From the NCBI GenBank assembly GCA_003153585.1, contig PLZZ01000118.1, positions 1-25,399 on the forward strand: a DNA stretch of 25,399 bases. The letters run 5' to 3'. This document shows, piece by piece, positions 22,023 to 25,399 of this stretch (position 1 is the first letter of the stretch; the number at the start of each line of letters is the position of its first letter). Under the pieces are notes generated by a model that saw nothing but the letters and a program-made list of their open reading frames with translations, searched no databases and was not told the DNA's origin. Source of the stretch: Acidobacteriota bacterium. GTDB lineage: Bacteria; Acidobacteriota; Terriglobia; Acidiferrales; UBA7541. The translations under genes and the position numbers were made by a program.

Positions 22023-24680
22023 ATGCCTTCCAAACAGACAAAGCGCCTTTTCCTGGTCGATGCCATGGGCTACATCTTCCGCGCCTTTTTTGCCCCCATG
22101 GAGCGGCTGCAAACCAGCGGCGGCATACCCACGAAAGTCCCCTATCTTTTTGCCACCATGATGCGCCGCTTGCTCAACAACAAAGACCGGCGCCCCGATT
22201 ACCTCGCGGTGGTTTACGACCACCCTTCACCCACATTTCGCGACAAGCTCTTTGCCTCCTACAAAGCCCAACGCCCCCCTATGCCCGATGAGCTTTCCAT
22301 TCAGATGCCCTTCGTTCGCCGCTATTGCGACGCCATGCGGCTGCCCATCCTGGAATATCCCGGCTACGAAGCCGACGACGTAATCGGCTCTCTGGCACGC
22401 CAAGCCCGGCAAGAGGATCTCGAGATTTACATAGTCACTAGCGACAAAGATCTGATGCAGCTCGTGGGCGGACCTGTCCGTCTGCTCAACCCGACAAAAG
22501 GCGATCTAATCGTCGATGAAAAGATGGTCGAAGAATTGATGGGCGTGCCTCCCAATAAAGTACCGGACGTGATGGCCTTGATGGGCGATTCCATTGACAA
22601 CATTCCGGGCGCGCGCGATCCCAACGACAAACCTGCCCCCGGCGAGCGTCGCAAAGCCGGCATTGGCGAGGTGGGCGCGCGCCAAATAATTCAGCAATTC
22701 GGCAGCGCCGAGGAAGCCATAAGGCGCGCCGGCGAAGTGAAACGCGCCAGTTACCGCGAAGCACTCGAGAAATGCGGCGAGTTTGTAAAACTCAGCAAGC
22801 AGCTGGCGACAATCCCTCTCGATGCTCCGGTTCCACTCGAGCTCGAAGCACTCAAGATCCAGCAACCGCATCTTTCCGCTCTGCGCGATTTGTACGCCGA
22901 ACTCGGATTCACTTCCCTCCTGCGCGAACTCGCTCCGGCAGTAGATGAAGAGAAAACCGATTATGCTGCATTCAATTCGCGCGACGAATTCGTTAGTTTT
23001 TTCAAAACGACGTCTCCCGGCGCCGAAACATCCGCCTGGCTTTCACTCGACTCAAAAGACCCGGACGAAGAAGGCTATGGTACCTATGTCTTAAATGTGG
23101 AGATCTCCTCCAAGCCCCGTAGCGCGCGCACCCTTGCGAACGACGCCGAGAATAAGAACCTGGCCGCGTTGAAAGAATGGTCAGCGGATGCCAAGCGTCC
23201 GAAAATAGTCCATGATCCAAAGCTTTTTCAACTCCTGGCTCCATCTCACTCTGCCGACTCTCCGCACGCGGTTTCCGGGATTCGCCACGCCACCATGCTC
23301 TATTCCTATCTGTTGCGCCCCACCACTTCGAATCATGAATTTGCCGAAGTAGTTCTGCGCCACTTGAATAGAACCCTGTCCGGCGCTTCCGGCGAGCGAG
23401 CGGATTTTCTGCTTCGCCTGGCGCCGATCTTGCGTGCGGAGGTTGAGAAACAAGGCCTCCTGGACGTTTACGAGAGAATTGACCTACCACTAGCCTCCGT
23501 ACTAGCCCGTATGGAAGCCGCCGGAGTTCGCGTTGACAAGAACGAATTGGATATCATCTCCAAGAAGGCCCAGGAAGAGATCGGCCGGTTAGAAAAGAGC
23601 ATATATGAGCTCGCAGGTTTCGAATTCACCATTAATTCCCCCCAGCAGCTTGCCGAAGTCCTCTTCGACAAACTGAATCTGCAGCCGCCGCGAAAAAGCC
23701 GCGTTAAATCGCGTTCCACCGCCGCGGAAGTGTTGAACGAGCTCGCGCTGGTGCATGAGCTGCCCAAGAAAATTCTCGAATATCGCGAGCTCGCAAAATT
23801 GAAATCCACTTATTCCGATTCTTTGCCTAAGCTGATTCATCCGGTATCCGGCCGCTTGCACACGCGTTTCTCCCAAACCGGCACCGCTACGGGCCGTCTC
23901 AGTTCTTCGAATCCAAACTTGCAGAACATCCCAGTTCGCACGGAATTAGGTCGCGAAATCCGCGCCGCCTTCATCGCCGCGCCAGGCAACAAACTCCTTT
24001 CCGCGGACTATTCCCAAATCGAACTTAGAATCCTGGCGCATCTTTCCGAAGACCCTGTCCTCGTCGAAGCCTTCCGCCGCGGCGAAGACATCCATTCTCG
24101 AACGGCCCAGGAAGTTTTCGGTGTAGCGCCCTTCGCGCAAACGCCCGACCACCGTCGCGTAGCCAAAGTCATCAACTTCGGAGTCATCTACGGCCTTTCA
24201 CCTTTCGGCCTGGCGCAAACTTTAGGCATCGATACCAGAGAAGCGGCCAAATTCATTGCCACCTATTTCGAACGCTATAGCGGCGTGAAAAAATATCTAG
24301 ATGCGCAAATCGCCGAGACCCGCAAAACCGGTTTTACCAAAACAATATTCGGGCGCACTCGCCCCATCCCAGAAATCAATTCTCCTCAGCCCAACATGCG
24401 CAACTTCGCCGAACGCACCGCCATGAACACGCCCATGCAAGGCTCTGCCGCCGACTTGATCAAACTCGCCATGATCGAGCTGGACCGCCGCCTGCCGAAA
24501 GAAGATTTCAAATCGCGAATGATCCTCCAGGTTCACGACGAATTGCTTTTTGAAGGCCCGGAAGACGAAATTCCGCGCCTTACCAAGCTGGTTAAAGAAG
24601 TGATGGAAAACGTGTACGCGCTCAGCGTCCCTTTGATCGTGGATACCAAGGTCGGTAACAACTGGCGCGACATGAAGTAG
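22023..24680 (+). CDS. polA: DNA polymerase I
   Basis: An 885-residue polymerase with three regions. 5'-nuclease (1-300): LFLVDAMGYIFRAFFA, YEADDVIGSLA, TSDKDLMQLV and MGDSIDNIPG. Vestigial 3'-5' exonuclease (about 325-480): where the catalytic DxE is expected it reads LSLDSKD, and the other acidic motifs are not recognisable, so proofreading is probably absent as in Taq polymerase. Polymerase (about 490-885): motif A LLSADYSQIELRILAHLS (~658-675), motif B RRVAKVINFGVIYG (~710-724) and motif C LQVHDELLF (~834-842), with all catalytic Asp present. It fills gaps and removes RNA primers. An insert of about 20 residues separates NIPG from GIGE in the nuclease helix-hairpin region. ATG 22023 is the first codon of the conserved N-terminus; its ribosome site is weak. 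Confidence 0.96.
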   Translation: MPSKQTKRLFLVDAMGYIFRAFFAPMERLQTSGGIPTKVPYLFATMMRRLLNNKDRRPDYLAVVYDHPSPTFRDKLFASYKAQRPPMPDELSIQMPFVRRYCDAMRLPILEYPGYEADDVIGSLARQARQEDLEIYIVTSDKDLMQLVGGPVRLLNPTKGDLIVDEKMVEELMGVPPNKVPDVMALMGDSIDNIPGARDPNDKPAPGERRKAGIGEVGARQIIQQFGSAEEAIRRAGEVKRASYREALEKCGEFVKLSKQLATIPLDAPVPLELEALKIQQPHLSALRDLYAELGFTSLLRELAPAVDEEKTDYAAFNSRDEFVSFFKTTSPGAETSAWLSLDSKDPDEEGYGTYVLNVEISSKPRSARTLANDAENKNLAALKEWSADAKRPKIVHDPKLFQLLAPSHSADSPHAVSGIRHATMLYSYLLRPTTSNHEFAEVVLRHLNRTLSGASGERADFLLRLAPILRAEVEKQGLLDVYERIDLPLASVLARMEAAGVRVDKNELDIISKKAQEEIGRLEKSIYELAGFEFTINSPQQLAEVLFDKLNLQPPRKSRVKSRSTAAEVLNELALVHELPKKILEYRELAKLKSTYSDSLPKLIHPVSGRLHTRFSQTGTATGRLSSSNPNLQNIPVRTELGREIRAAFIAAPGNKLLSADYSQIELRILAHLSEDPVLVEAFRRGEDIHSRTAQEVFGVAPFAQTPDHRRVAKVINFGVIYGLSPFGLAQTLGIDTREAAKFIATYFERYSGVKKYLDAQIAETRKTGFTKTIFGRTRPIPEINSPQPNMRNFAERTAMNTPMQGSAADLIKLAMIELDRRLPKEDFKSRMILQVHDELLFEGPEDEIPRLTKLVKEVMENVYALSVPLIVDTKVGNNWRDMK

Positions 24681-24692
24681 AAAATTAGTTAA

Positions 24693-24714
24693 TTCCGCAT
24701 CCGGAGCGTTTTTT
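24693..24714 (+). terminator. Small intrinsic terminator after polA
   Basis: TTCCG pairs with CGGAG (one G-U pair) around the tetraloop CATC, followed by CG and six T residues (24709-24714). The stem is short, so termination may be partial. Confidence 0.4.
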
Positions 24715-24749
24715 ACTACTATTAATCTGCCGATCTTGAGGAGAAAATA

Positions 24750-25121
24750 ATGGACCACCCCGAAGGCTTTCTGAACCTCGTCAAAGACGCGAAAAAACGA
24801 ATCAAAGAAGAAGACTACCGCGAAGTAAAAAAGAAAATCGAGTCCGGCCACCCCCTGGTTCTCGTCGACACTCGCGAGGACAGCGAATGGGCTCGCGGCC
24901 ACATTCCCGGCGCCGTCCATTTGAGCAAGGGCATCATCGAACGTGACATCGAAAAGGCCATCCCGGATAAAAGCTCGGAAATTGTACTTTATTGCGGCGG
25001 CGGATTTCGTTCCGCTCTGGCCGCCGACAATCTTCAGAAAATGGGCTATAGCAATGTGATTTCAATGGACGGCGGCTGGCGCGGCTGGACCGAATCCGGT
25101 TTTCCGGTAATCAAAGATTAA
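24750..25121 (+). CDS. Single-domain rhodanese-like sulfurtransferase
   Basis: A 123-residue cytoplasmic protein. After a charged N-terminal helix (about 1-30) comes a complete rhodanese fold: PLVLVDTREDSEWARGHIPGAVHL, then the active-site loop C82-GGGFR87-S (YCGGGFRSALA), and VISMDGGWRGWTESGFPV at the end. The six-residue loop starting with Cys and ending with Arg fits sulfur-transfer rhodaneses and not the seven-residue phosphatase (Cdc25-like) loop. It should carry a persulfide on C82; donor and acceptor are unknown. GAGGAG lies 7-12 bases before ATG 24750. It follows polA at 69 bases with a weak terminator between. Confidence 0.92.
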   Translation: MDHPEGFLNLVKDAKKRIKEEDYREVKKKIESGHPLVLVDTREDSEWARGHIPGAVHLSKGIIERDIEKAIPDKSSEIVLYCGGGFRSALAADNLQKMGYSNVISMDGGWRGWTESGFPVIKD

Positions 25122-25159
25122 GCTACTTGGGTGTTCCTCGGGTTCTCGATTTTCGGAAG

Positions 25160-25235
25160 TGGCTGGGGCGGGTGGATTCGAACCACCACCGTCTGCATTA
25201 ACAGTGCAGCGTCCTACCAATTGGACCACGCCCCA
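25160..25235 (-). tRNA. tRNA-Asn (anticodon GUU)
   Basis: On the minus strand the acceptor UGGGGCG pairs perfectly with CGCCCCA, followed by discriminator G and an encoded CCA (25160-25162). The anticodon stem CUGCA/UGCAG encloses CUGUUAA, giving GUU at 25200-25202. D-loop AAUUGGUAGGA and T-loop GUUCGAAUC are canonical. Length is 76 nt with CCA. It decodes AAC and AAU. Confidence 0.97.
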
Positions 25236-25250
25236 ACAGAAGCTCTCATC

Positions 25251-25279
25251 ATCATGCGTGAAAGGCTGTTGATCGGCAA
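25251..25279 (-). promoter_or_regulatory. Weak candidate promoter of tRNA-Asn
   Basis: On the minus strand TTGCCG (25274-25279), a 17-base spacer and CATGAT (25251-25256); four of six matches in each. It would start transcription about 8 bases before the mature 5' end. Confidence 0.3.
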
Positions 25280-25300
25280 CCCCTGCACCGAATGCCCCGA

Positions 25301-25399
25301 CTAAGAATCCGTAAATAGCTGGCCGCGAGGTTGCCCTTTCGCAAGAGGCGCCGGAGCGGCAGGCTCGCTGAAATCCTTCGTCCAACTCCAATTCCGAAT
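25301..25399 (-). CDS. Possible C-terminus of an unidentified protein, start outside window
   Basis: One minus-strand frame is open from the right edge to a TAG at 25301-25303, encoding 32 residues that begin IRNWSWTKDFSEPAAPAPLA and end with GQLFTDS. The composition (Ala/Pro-rich tail after a Trp-rich segment) looks protein-like and the stop is well placed before the tRNA. The fragment is too short to name. A second minus frame is also open across this stretch but continues through the tRNA, so it is less likely to be real. Confidence 0.35.
   Translation of the reverse strand: MRNWSWTKDFSEPAAPAPLAKGQPRGQLFTDS

Noticed and set aside
25062..25391. A 109-codon minus-strand frame across the right end.
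   Set aside because: It runs through tRNA-Asn (GGGSNPPAPAT is tRNA-derived) and into the rhodanese gene on the opposite strand.

Overview
The window looks like a chromosomal segment of a soil-type Acidobacteriota (Terriglobia-like) bacterium. The evidence is indirect: a large Oar-like TonB-dependent receptor with an N-terminal carboxypeptidase-regulatory domain, an SBBP beta-propeller surface protein, a secreted PCYCGC-motif protein, an ECF sigma factor paired with a zinc-finger anti-sigma protein, moderately high GC, and loosely packed short operons. No phage genes, transposases, CRISPR arrays or rRNA genes were seen.

Layout. 1-2396 (minus): the N-terminal ~798 residues of a secreted protein running off the left edge; seven SBBP propeller repeats lead into an autotransporter/adhesin-like beta-helix region. 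2631-2720 (minus): tRNA-Ser(UGA). 3058-4587 (plus): a GT39-type membrane glycosyltransferase. 4693-5187 (plus): a secreted Cys-rich PCYCGC-type protein, convergent with a small PilZ-like protein (5218-5595, minus). 5784-7148 (plus): an M20 dipeptidase. 7306-7608 (plus): an HU-type nucleoid protein with its own promoter and a long terminator hairpin.

7768-11123 (plus) is a tight four-gene run: an SDR, nicotinate phosphoribosyltransferase (pncB), a nicotinamidase-like hydrolase, and a TPR protein. The two middle genes form a nicotinamide-to-nicotinate-mononucleotide salvage route. It meets a POT/MFS transporter (11120-12403, minus) tail to tail, the two stop codons sharing a CTAG. 12567-14852 (plus) is tdh-kbl, the two-step conversion of threonine to glycine plus acetyl-CoA. 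15063-15725 (plus) is an unassigned exported protein.

15768-21763 (minus) holds, in transcription order, an Oar/TonB-dependent receptor, a terminator-like hairpin, an ECF sigma factor, and an anti-sigma protein overlapping it by 4 bp. The anti-sigma protein joins a zinc-finger anti-sigma domain to membrane segments, a bactofilin-like beta-helix and a multi-span C-terminus. This is the most unusual item in the window. A divergent promoter region then separates the receptor from polA (22023-24680, plus; proofreading site degenerate), followed by a single-domain rhodanese (24750-25121) and tRNA-Asn(GUU) (25160-25235, minus). The last ~100 bases probably hold the C-terminus of a further minus-strand gene.

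Genes with related jobs sit together (NAD salvage, threonine catabolism, sigma/anti-sigma), but the segment is mostly core chromosome with a few envelope and surface genes between. All functional calls come from reading motifs and were not checked by database search.
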